A stretch of 64,000 bases of DNA from Tolypeutes matacus (GCA_026826555.1 JAKSZT010053764.1:11318198-11382197); one strand, 5' to 3'; shown: positions 36,290 through 49,850, counted from the stretch's first letter. The notes: generated by a model from the sequence alone, not told the origin. Made by a program: numbers and translations.

Positions 36290-36405
36290 TCATGGATAGA
36301 CCAATCAGATCACTCCACACATATGACCACTGTGATTGGTTAGGGATGGGCACCATGATTCAAGCTGGACTAATCAGAAGTTAAGCAATATGTTTATGCT
36401 CATGC
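36290..36405 (+). repeat. Old LTR-like fragment related to the 12.0 kb element
   Basis: 'gtgattggttagggatgggc' followed by 'tgattcaagctggactaatc' is the same ordered block as at about 12070-12120 and matches a common old LTR motif ('gtgattggctcagg...', '...ccaagctgggccaat'). Confidence 0.45.
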
Positions 36406-36454
36406 AAGTAAGTTGAAGGGCCTAATTTCAAAGTCCATAATTTTATGTTCTCTA

Positions 36455-36635
36455 CTAGATGTTCTCAAATATTAGATTGGAAAGGATTGTTAAAACACAG
36501 ATTGATGGCTCCTACCCTCGGGGTTTTTTATTTGATAGATATGGTTTGGGGCCTGAGAATATATATTCCTAACATGTTCCCAGGTGACACAGAGTCTGCT
36601 GGTCTGGCTACACCTTTGAAATGTGCTGTTCTACA
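36455..36635 (+). mobile_element. MER5A: MER5A-like hAT-Charlie element
   Basis: 'attgttaaaacacagattga', 'tggctcctaccctcggggtt', 'tttggggcctgagaatatat', 'attcctaacatgttcccagg' and 'tgacacagagtctgctggtc' track the MER5A consensus closely. The plus-strand open frame at 36445-36660 is transposon sequence. Confidence 0.8.
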
Positions 36636-36639
36636 CAAG

Positions 36640-38040
36640 ACTACCTATATAAAGGCATAAGGAAGAGCATGAAATGCTTATTTTGGCTTAAAGCATATAT
36701 GGTTTAGTTATGAGTGGAACGTCTAGGAAGTCATAAGAGAGAATTTTAAGGTATTATAATAAGCAATATAAATGTGGATATAACCATCACCTGGCAGTTG
36801 TTCACTGAAAGAGAAAACATAGCTATATATTTCAGTGTAAATATAGCTAAAAAGAAATACATAAAGGGTTAATGGCTAGGAGAATGAGTCAACAAAAAAG
36901 TAAAGGTGCAAGAGATAACAACTGGAGGTAAGTAGAGAGTAAAAATCATTGGAGTTTCCATTTAAACAATTTTTTAGTTTAGATTAATGACCAATTTTAA
37001 AATACAGTCAACTATTTTTTACCCACTTTTGATTTCCATATTTATGCTCATAAAAATAAATACAACACAAACTTAACGAGTACTGGTTCAGAACAGAAAT
37101 AGAAGACTTATAGAATATGCTTTTGAGATCTTTATTTTAATAAAATTTGGAAATAGGGCTGACATTAACAAATTGGTATCTGAAGAAGGCTGAATTGTTA
37201 GAGATATCATGTCAGTTCTAGAATAAAACTGCTTTAAATCACTTTGATTTTTTTATGTTTCTTCCACATAAAAATGGTTGTTAAGCCATATAACCAATGC
37301 TAGGCATTGTAATCTGATAAATTTCTCTGTACTTCTTTATTTGATGGCAATAGTTTTCCTATCCTCTTTAGAATTGTTTTTCTCTGAAAGGAACTGATGA
37401 TGTCCATCCCACAGAAGGCTATTCCAGGACTAGAGGAGAAAAATGCACAACTCAACTATGAAATGGTTTGAGATCACCCATAAGGGAAGTAGCTTTGAAG
37501 TCTTTATTTGAAATACTTAATAAACTCACTGCTTTACTATCATTTACTGGTTTAGGTGAAATTCTAATTGCTGGAAAATAAAGCAATTTCACTTACTAAT
37601 TAGATTTCAAAGAAAGTGGTTATATCGTGTAATCAGGCGTGATAGTAATATTCAAACCCCAGTAGGAAGAACACATGTTCTGAGGTATTAACCCCATATC
37701 CAATGAGACAGCTGACTTCACTCTTACACTTTCTATTCTTTGCGATGTACCCTGGGTCCATATTTATGCAAGCAATGCATTCTCCTTGGAGCAGGTAAAG
37801 ACTTTTTACCAGAATGGAGTGTATATTCCTTACAGCCTACCTGGACATGTAGAACAAAATGTAGCCAGAAAGCACACAGATTGAGCCAATTTAACTCTTT
37901 ACAATATAGGATCTTTTCAATTAAACAGATACATCAGCTAGTGGGATAGGGAGATTTCTTGAAGTTTTGTTGTTTAATTATTTTTATCAAATTGCACTTG
38001 AAAATAATTTTGCATTAGTCTAGAATTTTCAAAATTGTGT
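36640..38040. other. Unique AT-rich DNA
   Basis: No exon or repeat recognised. The open frame at 37740-37949 has no domain signature. Confidence 0.5.
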
Positions 38041-38044
38041 TACT

Positions 38045-38430
38045 TTTTTCTTTACTAGAGAAGTTGTGAGTTTACAGAACAATCACGTAAAAAATACAGG
38101 ATTTCCGTATGCCAACCTATTATTACCACTTTGCACTGGTGTGGAAAATTTGTTACAATTGATGAAAGCACATTTTTATAATTATACTCTTAACTATAGT
38201 CCATGGTTTAGTTTAAGGTTCACTGTTTCTATAGTGCAGTTGCATGGGTTTTTAAAAAATTTATTCTTTTACCATATACACCCTAACATTTCCTCCTTTC
38301 AATCTTATTCAGGTATGTTTCAGGGCTGTCAATTACTTTCAATCACCACCATCCATTAACAAAACATTTCCATAATTCCAAATACAAACCTTATAAATTT
38401 TAAACCTCAGCTTCCTATTTTGAATTTAAA
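38045..38430 (-). mobile_element. L1 3' UTR fragment
   Basis: Antisense blocks on the plus strand: 'ctagagaagttgtgagttta', 'gtgtggaaaatttgttacaa', 'aactatagtccatggtttag', 'gggtttttaaaaaatttatt', 'caccaccatccattaacaaa'. Same family as 43.3 and 59.1 kb. The plus-strand open frame at 38066-38359 is antisense L1. Confidence 0.7.
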
Positions 38431-38707
38431 ACAAACCATATTCTCATAATTAAGAGAGAAAAGTTACAGAACATAAGAAGAAATCTTGAAAGTATAAGAG
38501 GAAAGGGACAAGGATGAAAGTAGAAGAAACCAATAAAGCTCCGTGATATGCAGTCCTCTGCCATTCCTCCAACTTTAAAATATTCAGTATGTTCCACAGA
38601 CTCAGTTACACCTATATTTATGCTCTTCCTATCTCATTGCTTCAGTATTTCTCCTATATGTGTATATTACAGCAATATGAAGAGCTCGTTCAATGCACCT
38701 ATTCCCT

Positions 38708-38842
38708 TGAAGCACCTCTGGAGAATTCTGATTCTATAGATTGGCCCTGCAACCTACACTTTAATCGTGCTGCACACACCACTCCTACACAAGTGATTCT
38801 TTTGAAGGAGAATTGCTAACCAGTGTTTGAGAAACCTGCTAT
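38708..38842 (+). repeat. hAT-Charlie (MER5-like) remnant
   Basis: 'gagaattctgattctataga', 'aacctacactttaatcgtgc', 'acaagtgattcttttgaagg' and 'cagtgtttgagaaacc' resemble the right half and terminal region of MER5-type elements. It is diverged. Confidence 0.45.
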
Positions 38843-40290
38843 ATTCTTTCCATTGTTGTTATTTCTCACAAATCTATGTATGTTATTTTTGAAGTAAAAA
38901 AACAACTGTTTGAGTACTAAGACAGACATACCTGTGTGAAACTTATGCCCTTTTTCTTACTGTGTGACGACACAGGCCATAAACTGGTAAAAGGGTATCT
39001 TGGGACAGATTGCATCTTATGCTTGGATTCACCTACAACATGGAGAGTTACTGACATTCTGCTAGATAACAGCTTTCAACTTACACTGCAGTTCCTTCAG
39101 ACACAGATGAACAGCTGTTTTCTCATACAATGAAGTTTTATATGTCATGAAGAAAAAGCAAAAAGTCAAGCATTTTATTTTTAATTAATGGTTCCTACCC
39201 ATTACCTCCCTGTAAAAGAGTGGCTTTGGTTATTTTTGGGGGAAAAAGGCTATGAAAATTCTAGCTTTGGTCATTTTATTATTTCATTTATGGGAAATGA
39301 TATATTTGCCAATTAGCAAAGCATATCCTTGTTAGGTACTTTTTCTTTTTTAAATAAGTTGGTACATAGCAAGCTCACCAAATCTCAAATAAGTGGCCTT
39401 GTTAAAATAGTTCACAACAGTAAGTAGATGTAAATTTTCTAATGATTTCGCCCCAAGTCATAAAATATTCAGTTTGAAGGAGAGAATAAGTAGGTAAAAT
39501 AGATTTCTTATGCTGAAATTTGAGAATCATCAAGAGGAAGCAAACAGACAAAATAGCATTTGAATTTTTTCTCTCAATGTTTTACTTGAAGGCCTGACTG
39601 AATTCCTGTATTCAATATGAAAGCAGCAATCTGCTGCAGAGTGGATGAATTTGTGATAAATGGTCCCTTGAGATTTATAAAACATATTCTCCATAAAACA
39701 AGCCACAATATGTTTTTTCACATTAGTCAGTTCCTGACATTCAGGCGGCTAAAGGCTCAGTCCAGTGTTGGTACCTGCCATCCCCAAGCTGTAAACAACT
39801 CTTTGTTTATTGCAGCAAAGCTCATACATCCATTTCAAGGTTTTACAGCGATAAAAGGCTGACTGCCTACATAAACTGAAGTGGGCTGCAATGTTGTTAT
39901 TTTGTTTATTGCTCTTTTACTGCAGTGGTCAAATAGTTCCTTTGAGACCAGACACTGGTTTTCTGTCATCTGCACAGTGTCAGAAAACTCCTGTCAACTG
40001 AATCACTGCGAAAATATTTGTAATGAGAGAACTAATTAAATGTAATGTTGCATCTCTAATTTGAAGAAGAAATGTAGATGATTAATTGTAAATTAAAAAT
40101 AATGTGGCATCCTTTTTCTTCTCTTTAGTAGACAGTAGCATTCACCCCGGGGAACTTGCAGAACATGACTGTGTCTGCCCTACGTATTAGGCAGGATCTA
40201 TTAAAGAGAATGTTTGTCCTGTTGTACTTTATGTTTGCACTTTGGAAATTCACATCTAAATGTCTCTGAAAAATTTTAAACCACACACTG
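38843..40290. other. Mostly unique DNA; possible conserved non-coding element 39.6-40.25 kb
   Basis: No gene. The 39600-40250 interval lacks recognisable transposons and is rich in developmental-type motifs such as 'tgtaaaca' and 'tttgtttatt' only a few bases apart. Open frames at 39530-39862 occur on both strands and show no domain. Confidence 0.4.
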
Positions 40291-40294
40291 AAGT

Positions 40295-40700
40295 TTATGG
40301 GTGTTGGGGATTGAATCATATCCCCAAGAAAAGACATGTGGGTGTGGACCCATTCATTGTAAAGAGAATCTCTTGAAGATGTTACTTCAGTTAAGGTGTA
40401 CTCCAGTTTACCTGAGTCCTTTAAAAGCAGAATGAAATTCAGAGAAAAAGAAGCAACTGGAGAAGCAGGAATCAGGAAGTCAACAGAACCCAGGAGAGAA
40501 AGGAGTAGACACTGCTCTGTGTATTGCCATGTGACAGAAAAGCCAAGGAACTCCAAAAATTGCCAGCCAGCCAGTCAGAAGATACTGACTGTGGGAAGCA
40601 GAAAGCCTTCTAACCTAGGACACCCTGAGCCAATAAATTACTGTTGTTAAGTCAGTCCATTGTATGGTATTTGTTTAGCAGCTGGGAAGTGAAAAACAAT
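40295..40700 (+). mobile_element. Xenarthran MaLR-like LTR
   Basis: Starts near 'gggattgaatcatatcccca' and runs through 'tcttgaagatgttacttcag', 'ttaaggtgtactccagttta' and 'cctttaaaagcagaatgaaa'. A polyadenylation signal lies in 'gagccaataaattactgttg', and the LTR end is 'atggtatttgtttagcagct'. It is the plus-strand counterpart of the 17.9 kb LTR. It is a solo LTR. The overlapping open frames on both strands (40125-40650) are LTR sequence. Confidence 0.7.
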
Positions 40701-41943
40701 GTGTTATAAGCATCCACCCAGAAATCTCATATCAAAACACTTATTTTGTCTTTAAGTATACTGTCTGAATCAGCAAGTTCAACAGAAAAAAAAAAAAAAA
40801 ACACAAAACAAAAACAAAAAAAAAGTTGGCCATACAAAGTTACATTTAATAGTATAAAAGAAAATAATGAAAATTAATAATGGGTGGAGGTTATTATGTT
40901 TTCTTCCATAATAAAACATGATCGCTTTTAAAATTGAAATTGAAGGAGGAATTTGTCTACTAAACTTCTCAGTATGCTTGATTTTAAGTATTGAAATTTG
41001 TAGTGTAGTTCCATGGTGTAATCTTGACATCATTTTAGAACTCCAATAATTAAGTTTATATGATAGATCTAAGTAAGGAAAGAGTATTGCTTTCTTTGAC
41101 TCTCATCACAAACATAACTGACATAATACTTGAACAATTCAATGATGACAGTGAGTATTTACTTTAATAAAATACCATATAGAGGGGTTCCTAAGATTTT
41201 AAACTTTCAATGGAATAGTTTTCAGAACAAAAATAAATTTCCCAATGTATATTGAAGTGAGGATAAAATATATTTTATACTTATTATTGAAATTAAAATG
41301 TTCTCAGAAAAAAGATTAAGAATAAACTCATCTGTTACTGAGGAATTTTAATTATAGAAGACTTCCTTTTGAAAAACAATGCAATTATTCAACTATGCAT
41401 CCTAAAATGCTTACAAAACATGATCTTTACTTAATAAAAGGAGAAACTAGAATTCAGATAAAACAATGTTTGAAATATGGCTTTGAAAACATTGATAATG
41501 GACATATTTGTATTTAATATTATATTCATTCAAACCTGCCTTTCTATAAAAAGCAATTGAATTATTTGTTCCCAGTTGTTGCAACTGGTATCATGTATGA
41601 ATGGTAAGATAGTTGGGAGAGTTAGTGTACATCATGTTTTGATGTATGTAATTTGATTATTTGTTTTGATATATATAATATCTCTAAGTATGTGATATGA
41701 AATCCATGCCTACCTGAATTGTTAATGAATTATTGGAAAAAAACAGAACAGCCTACCTATCAAAATAAACTGTTTCCAATACAAAAGAACTAAATGTACA
41801 ACCACAAAGTGAGACCCAGTGAGATATTCGAGGATATGTACCTAATCCATGAGTATGAATTCCACCCCAAAAAGATTTTTCTTACCTACAAATGAGGAGA
41901 CAATATGAGCACCTAAGCAGTTGCTTAATAGATGAGTGATACG
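40701..41943. other. Unique AT-rich DNA
   Basis: An A-rich run lies at 40784-40824. The minus-strand open frame at 40779-41033 reads through it and is not a gene. Nothing else was recognised. Confidence 0.5.
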
Positions 41944-42405
41944 TGTATCTTAGTTTGCCAGACTGCTATGACAAATACCCCACAATGGATAGGCTTAAAC
42001 AACAAGAGTCTGTTGGTTCAGTTTCAGAGACCAGAAGTTGCAAATCAGGTCAGTGACAAATCCATGGCTTCTCCCTGAAATCTGTAGTGTTCTTACATTG
42101 GCTTGTATCTCTCCTTCCCATCACTTGGTGATCTCTCTCTCTCCTTGCGTCTGCTCTTCCGATTTCTGGCTTCTGGCTCCTCTAACTGCATATGGATTTT
42201 CTGTCTTAACAAGGCCTATAGTCATCTGCATTAAGGCTCACCCTCATTCAGTTTGTCATACCTTAACAAGATCTTAGGAGATCCTGTTTGCAAATGAGTC
42301 CACACCTTAACTGATAATATATTTTCAAATGAGTTCACACCTGCAAAAACGTGGATTAAGATTAAGTTCATGTCTTTGTGGGAGCTCATAGTTCAATCTA
42401 CCACA
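41944..42405 (-). mobile_element. MaLR-like LTR (xenarthran type)
   Basis: 'cttagtttgccagactgcta', 'tgacaaataccccacaatgg', 'taggcttaaacaacaagagt' and 'agttcaatctaccaca' give the reverse complement of an MLT1-like LTR with TG...CA ends. The flanking 5-mers ('atacg' and 'gtatg') are only a weak match for a decayed duplication. The plus-strand open frame at 42038-42277 is antisense to it. Confidence 0.65.
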
Positions 42406-43290
42406 GTATGGATGGATGTGTGAATTTCTGAGAATCAACATGAGGAGCCCTAAAGCTGAGGGAATAGGTGAATAAATGAAAACCACAGCCTAAGAGATTT
42501 ATAGTTTTAAAGCATTAAACATTGCTCTTAGAGTCCTCACAAAATGAAAAAGAAAAATATATTACATAATTCTCAAAGTTTGAAGGAATAAAATGTGCTA
42601 TTTAGGAGGGACTTTTCCTGGTACAAGATTTTTAAAGAAATATGTAGTACATGTCCATATACAAGGGATTTTTATTTCACAGCAATGGATTTCAACAGAA
42701 TTTTTACAACAGATGCACAAACATTGTTCATAATCACATTTTTCAGTGGTCATTTTAAAATCAACTATTATACAAATTAAACCTAACATAATTCTATTTG
42801 TCCCATCCTTAGCAAAGCTAACTCTGGTCATTTGGTTTAAGATGTTGTCTATTATATTTCTCCACTGTAAAATTACTACTTTCCACTGTACAATGAATAG
42901 GTAGAGTTAGGTCTGCTATAATACTTCTTTTGAAAGTACAAATTTGTTCCAACGTGATTTATATATTAAGGAACAAGTTGAGCATTAATGACAATTGTGT
43001 GTGTTTATGGGCAATTTTTTCCAGAGAAACAATAGATCAATGCAGAAAACTGCACAAAATTGAACAGGCCATGTAGGAATACTCAAAATGCATGTATACA
43101 CACACCTCCAAATTCACTCACTACCTCATTTCTTGACTGTTCTGAGGTACACCCATCCACCTCTGGTGTTACAACTTTTTGCCCTATTTCAGATAACCTT
43201 CGTTCTACCACTTCTCAGTAACTCAAAAGCTGCAAACCCGTTGAAACCCATTTCCAGAAGTATATTTCTTTCTCTCACTTGCTCACTCTC
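42406..43290. other. Unique AT-rich DNA
   Basis: No gene or recognised repeat. Overlapping open frames on both strands at 42595-42831 have no domain signature. Confidence 0.5.
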
Positions 43291-44600
43291 TTGCTCTATT
43301 AGAAATATTATCAATTTACAAAAAAACCATACAAGAATTACAGAGATCCAATATACCCTCCTCATACAGTTTTCCCTATTATTATTACTTCACATTAGTG
43401 TGGTACCTTTGTTAAAATTGATGAAACAATAGTATTATAATTATATAGTTAACTGTAGTCCATAGTTTACATTAGGGTTCACTCTTTGTGTTGTATGGTT
43501 CTATGGTTTTAAAAAATTTTTTATTCTGCTGACATATATATAACTTAAAAGTTTCCATTTTAACTACTTTCAAATAAACAATTCAGTGGTGTTAATTATA
43601 TTCACAATGTTGTACTACCATCATAATAATCCATTACCCAAACTTTTCCATTACCCCAAACAAATGCTCTGTACCAATTAAGCATTAACTCTATTCCCTA
43701 CCCCCAACCCTGCCCCTGGTAACCCACATTCTAGTTTCAGACTCTATGAATTTGCATATTTCATTATTTCATGTCAGATCATACAATATTTTTACCTTTA
43801 AAACTTTTTCAAGGCAATGTGTCTTATAATATTTATATATTTTAACCATTTAATATGTGTAAACCTATGCTACCATTTTTACTAGATTCTTATATTTTAT
43901 ATGTGTCACTGATGATGTCTTTGAGTGTTGTGCCCAACCCCATTTTCCCCATGAGTCTGATGGTTTTTATTGTATAATTCTGCATAGCATGATGATATTT
44001 GGGAACATGTATTCTATTACAGCAGAATTGACTTTAATCTGTTGTACTTTTAAACTCTATAAATAGCCTTTGCAAAAATATATATTTCACCCCTTGATTT
44101 TAGCATCCATTGATGATTCTTGCCTAAACCATTTATTACTATGGTGGTTTTTGTAAGGTGAAAGAATTTCTTTCTATAATTATTAGTTATTCTACTGAAA
44201 GGATGAACTTTCACTTCTTCCCCATTTATTTACTTATTTATTTGATTTTAATATGGAGCCATGAATTCTTTTTTTAAAAAATTTCAATGGTCTATAGTCC
44301 ATTATTGTCATTATTCATTTTGATAATCAAATTTTTGAAATTAGAATAGTAGGAGTCTATTTAATCTGGTTCCTGTCTCTTGGCACATTCCCAGGAGTTT
44401 TTAAGCAATTCCTTGTTTTTCCACGCAGCTAGTTATTCCCCACTCATTGTATGCTTTCCTTCAACCAGTCCTGGAATGGGTCACTTCCTTTTATTCATTC
44501 ATTCCTTTATATAGGAGAATAATACTTGAAAACCAAGACTTGCAATTTGTTGTGATTACTGCTAGGGGCTCTAGAGCATTGTGAGGGACAATAGTTCTGC
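43291..44600 (-). mobile_element. L1M-type LINE 3' UTR region, about 1.3 kb
   Basis: Antisense order on the plus strand covers most of the L1M 3' UTR: 'aattacagagatccaatata', 'taactgtagtccatagttta', 'tatttacattcacaatgttg'-like text at 43595, 'ctggtaacccacattctagt', 'gactctatgaatttgcatat', then 'cccttgattttagcatccat', 'ttattactatggtggttttt' and 'gtcctggaatgggtcact'. It is one contiguous fragment lacking ORF2. Confidence 0.75.
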
Positions 44601-45650
44601 AAGACTCCCTGTGTTTATATCAATCAAGAATTTCATTTGGATGGGATTTTCAATCTCTGCATTTAAAAATTTTCCAGGAAAATTAGCATTTTTTTTCTTT
44701 CCCATAAAAAAAGCAATGCAGTAACTTCTATTTTTACCACCCTGCACACCTTTAAATGATGGCTTCAGAATAAAACCAATTCTCTGACACATTTATGTGT
44801 AGAATCAATTCAGGCCCTACAATGGGCCATAGGAAATTCAGTCTACAAGAAAAAGAATTTCAGGTATAACCAAAAAAACCTTTATTTTAGAAAGTATATC
44901 ATCTAAAGTTTTCTAAACATTCTTCAATATTAGTATCAGCCTCTAAAGTCAAATTTTAATTACTGTTAGAATATTTGAACAAGTGCAGAGAAAAGGTATA
45001 TCTCAGTATACCAGATAGAAAAAATCAGGGGGACAAAAGACCTATTCCCTTATCATTGCCATGAAAATAACTGCATTTTAAAGCATTGACAATTAAATAA
45101 AATACTGAAAATAGGCACTTCACTAAATCTTTACAATCAAATTTTCCATTCATTTATGTTTCTTAAAAAAAAATCTCTCAATCTCTCACTCCTCCCTCCT
45201 TTTCTCTCCCATTCTCTCTCCCATTACTATAAAATATTTTAAAATATTAAAAAATATTTGTAGTTACCGTGAACTCTTAATTGTGTTTAGGAGAAGTCAG
45301 TCATATACATGCAAAATATATACCACTTTTATTCTATTAAACTGGTTGAGAAGTTATTTGTCAACTTATTTTCATGTAAATGCCAATCAGGTGACTAAGA
45401 CAATGGTTCAGTCACCAATTTATATAGCAGTCGTTCTCAATATGTGTTGGCCATTGAGCTAGACCTGGAGGGCACCATGATGGAAGAATATATGTGTGTA
45501 TGCTTGTATATGCGTATATATACATAAACACATTTGTATATATTTTTTCCTATATATATTTTTGCTCCTTTTTGTCATGATCTCATAGTCTTTGATGGCA
45601 AAATATGTTATAATATACTGAAGTAAGTTCTATAATCGAGACGGTCCCCA
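44601..45650. other. Low-complexity and unique DNA
   Basis: A pyrimidine (CT) patch lies at 45172-45228 and (TA)n/(TG)n low complexity at 45485-45560. The minus-strand open frame at 44571-44792 has no family signature. No gene. Confidence 0.5.
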
Positions 45651-45654
45651 CAGT

Positions 45655-45845
45655 AATTATAGTGGCTAACACATGTAACAATTATGTGTCAGGTACTATT
45701 TGAAGCATTTATATTTCTGAACTCTATTGATCCTCTCAGTGTCCCTAAGAGGTTGAATAACCTACCCAAGGGCATTATAGTGAGTTCCATAATGGGACTC
45801 GGACCTAAGCAGTGTTGCTGCAGATTCCATGTTCTTAACTTATAT
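45655..45845 (+). repeat. MIR SINE
   Basis: 'caattatgtgtcaggtacta', 'ctctattgatcctctcagtg', 'tccctaagaggttgaataac', 'ctacccaagggcattatagt' and 'tgggactcggacctaagcag' follow MIR order. Confidence 0.65.
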
Positions 45846-47949
45846 CTACACCCTCACAATGAAAATAAAGGGAACATAATTGCTGGTGGAATTTAGGGCT
45901 GGATTCACTGCACAGATTTGCCCCAGGTACCTGTCCTCATGAAGCTGTCATCCCAGCGTGTATGTATAAGGTGTGGTGTGACGTGAAGCAATCCTGGTCA
46001 AGGATTTTGGCTGAAGGACGTTGAGTCAAGGGAAGTTTTAGAACATTATTAATTTTAATTTTCTATTTTATTCTTGTCCTAATTATTGTTGATACTTGAG
46101 AAGAGGGTGTATAATAAATGCAAGGTAACTATAATCAATGCTAGCTTATTTGGGAACCATGTAATTCTCTGTCTCATAATGCTATAAATATTGAATATCC
46201 AAGTATTATATTGAACTAGGCATAATTAATCATATGCATGAGTAATTATTGTTAAAGAAAATCTCATCCCCTGATATAATGTCTCTACATTTTATATCAG
46301 CATAAAAAGCAAATCATTCTAGTTGGTGTTAAAGTTGCTGGTGTGAATCTTCTTATGTTTATTACATTTGTAGGTCCTTAAACTTGGTTGAATTTTTGGG
46401 AAGATTCTTGAATTAACCCCCTGTTGTTCCACTTTCCAATGGCTTACATCCCCAATGAAGTCTATTTTTTTAAAAAAATTATTCTAAATTGTATTAATCC
46501 TAAAGAGTATGTAATTTTATGACAATATGCAAGCTATTTATTGCTGTTCTTTGGAATCGTTTCTCTCTCCAGTCCACCTAATGCATGGGGAATTAGTTTT
46601 TGCTTGTTCACTTAACTTTTGCTTATTGATGGATGCATCACCCTGCATACAGTAGTCCATGTATTTTGAAAATAGTCTTCTCATGTGTATCTCTATTTAG
46701 TGTTCTCCAGCCTCTTGCCTCTCAGTTGTTGGGATTTTGCTCATTTTGGCATCAGGGCACACAGTCATAAATCCCCATTTCTCTCTATTGGCAGGCATGA
46801 GCAGGTCTTGGAGCATATTTACCTATCTTAAAGAGAGAAGGAGAAATGGCACAGCCTGGAATCAATTGAATTGTTTGTTCTTAGTGTCTGTCTGTTCACA
46901 CCATAGCCAGATGATAAATACAATTGGGAATGGTGTTATTTATCTCTTGTCTAATTTATTGTTCTGAAGATGGCAAGAACTATGTTAAGTAAATAAAGTT
47001 GCTTTTCAATTTTGCATTTATATTGAGTATGACTCTCCCTGGAGCAAGATAAGAAGAAAAAGAATAGTAGAGGAACTGAGAAACAGAGATGGAAGGTAGA
47101 ACATAAATTTCCTGACCCGATTTTCTTAATTTGTTGCCTTCCTGAAGATCAGGATGAACTCGGAGATCATGATGTTTTCCCAAGAGCCATAAAACCTCTT
47201 GGTTTAACCATCCTCTCTTTGAAGTTTGCTTGGCGATTGTGTCTCTGAGGGGTCACAAGCAGGCAGAACACCTCTTTCCCAACTCTGCCCAGAATTTAAC
47301 TCTAAGGAACATTCCCTCCCCATTGCCAATGAATAAAGAAGGGAGAAATCAATCTCTTCAAAATTGGGAAACATTTATATAGAAAGTAGTGAAAGAAATT
47401 GAGCTAAAGAAAGGGGTCAGGGGGAAGTTTGTGAAAATTGACCTAGACTAATTAGGAATAAAGAGAAGAGAGTTTTTAATAGTGGCCTTCAAAAACATCC
47501 CCACTAGAATCCCCTAAAATATTTTATTGAAAATTATCTCTCTCTGTACTTATTTAGTTGGATATTTGTCATTTTTCTCATAAAATGAATTAGTGGCAGT
47601 GGACATAGTTTCCAGCACTTTAAAATATTTATTTTCAAAATCTATTATATGACTATTTAAATGTATCCAATGATTTCTCCACACCTTAGCAATATGATAC
47701 AATCATTCATCTTAAAAATTTTTGCCCAAGCTTCATCAGCAAATTTACATCATTTCCTCCACTAATTTATATTTTCATCTTATTATCCAACAGAAATTTA
47801 TCTAAATGAAATACATGTTTTTTCTTGAAAGTCATAGTCATTAGTAACTTATAGGGAGTTAATGTCCCTATATTTTGCCCCCTTGAATTTCTTTCTATTT
47901 TGGGGACTTTTTTGTGAAGATGGAAATATTCTCATCTGCATTTTCCAAT
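45846..47949. other. Unique DNA, no gene recognised
   Basis: Open frames at 46737-46967 (plus) and 46980-47183 (minus) have no domain signatures. 47230-47340 is somewhat less AT-rich but unrecognised. Confidence 0.45.
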
Positions 47950-48085
47950 ACAGTAAACACTAGCCAAATGTTTACATTGAGGCTTTGAGCTGTGGCCAGT
48001 GTGACTGAGAAACTCAATATGTAACAATTTAATTTTGATTAATTTAAACTTAAATAGCCACATGAGATTAGGCAATGCACTCAGT
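47950..48085 (+). mobile_element. hAT-like DNA transposon remnant, same family as 9.96 kb
   Basis: 'aatacagtaaacactagcca', 'gtgactgagaaactcaatat', 'tttaattttgattaatttaa' and 'acttaaatagccacatgaga' match the 9.96-10.2 kb element and the same MER1-group consensus. Confidence 0.55.
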
Positions 48086-49835
48086 TCTGGATGGTTTAAA
48101 GGTGAGCTTCATTTTTTGCAAAGTGTAGGAAGAGCAGTTTTAAAAGGGAAGATGGAAAGACCCACATGATGACTCCTTGGCAGATATATTCTCCACTGAA
48201 TCAATTTCAGAAAAAAATATGTTTGGAAAAACTTTGTGGTCCCCCAACTTTTGAAAATTACTGGCTCCAGCTTTCAGGGATATATAAGAATATTTCTACC
48301 ATAATTTAGAGCTGTGATTTATAGAATGAGCTTTGTTTCCTCAAGAATCTTAAGTAAGATAATAAAGAACCAGCCTGTAAAACAAGAAGTAAATAACAAC
48401 ACATTAGAATTATGTGATTAAAAAGCTATAAAGCACTTACAACCTCTTAGATTGTGCCCTGAAATCTTCCAAGTTATTGGCGGTTTGGTCTGGAGTTTTT
48501 ACCCAGTGTGCAGTAATTGGGTGGCTCAGTGTAGAAATGTTCTTTGTGTGGGTAAGAAGATATATTAGGATCCCGAGCTAAGGAGGAGTTTCTCTGACAG
48601 TCTTTGCATCATGCCATCAGTTTATATGAACAGCTATCATAGAAAAACATTTATTTGAAACATATCTATCTGGTTTTAATTTTATTATTAAAATTAAATT
48701 TTGAACTTTGTGAAGGGAAATATTAGAAGATATTAAGAAATTTAGTATTTTATATGGTTTGACCAATATGATAGCTAGGATCCTGGGAAATAAAATAATA
48801 CCTTGGAGTTATAAACTTCATTTGCTTTGTTGGAATCAAAGAACTGTTTTCTTCCTGACAGCATACCTTGAGAGAAAGTAGGGGGTCGCTACCCTAAAAA
48901 TAGAAACAGAAGCATTTGCCTGCAGAAAACAGACTTAGGCTATAGGTCTCAGTATTTTAATTTGTCCCACTATGTGCCTACTAGGAATACATTATAGTAT
49001 CTTCGCTTATTTTCCTATAGGATTCTAGTATGTCTTTCCAGTTTAAGGGTTTTTAAATAGTCACAGGTAACTTTTTTTTTCAATGCACAAAGAGAAATAG
49101 CCTATATTATAATGCAACTTTAATAAAAAAATTTTGTTAGTATTTGTCCATAGGGGGAATAGATGACTGCTTTATTATGTGCTGAACTCATTTGAAAAAG
49201 AGAACTTTTGCCTTCAAAGATTTATGCACAAATCTTTTTTAAAAAATTATTTCTTCAAAATATTTTTGACAGGATCAAATATTGACCTCAAAGAGAGTCT
49301 AGATTGTTTATAAAATGGTCTTTCACCCCTAAAATTTTTATTTTATGTGTAATGGTATTAGGAAAGCATCGTCTTTCTCTTCTATAATATAGACATAATA
49401 GTTGCCTAAAGTCAAAATAATAAAAAATAGCTAATTCTAATTAAATGCATTTAACCCATGCATTTAACATCATGACTCACTATAAGATAAATATAATTAT
49501 TGTTATTTTATATGTGATGAAAGTAAGACTTATTGATAACTAACTTGTCTGCGTTCATACACATGATAAGCCTCAGGCTCCAATAATTACAGGCTCTGTG
49601 TAATTATTCCACCCATCCATGGAATTAGTAACCAAGTTAAATGCAATTATATCTTAAAGCCCAATGAAACTTTTAATATTTTGATAGGAATATTAGAAAT
49701 GTATCTAGTAGTAAGAGTAATATTACTAAATAATAGTTTATATTTCTTTCAAGAGAAGATAGAAGTAGTAGGAACACAAAAAGGAATACTCATAATATAA
49801 AATGTGATTGTTACCATCACATAGAATATTATATC
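48086..49835. other. Unique AT-rich DNA
   Basis: No gene or recognised repeat. Confidence 0.5.
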
Positions 49836-49850
49836 AAAAAATGTTAATCA

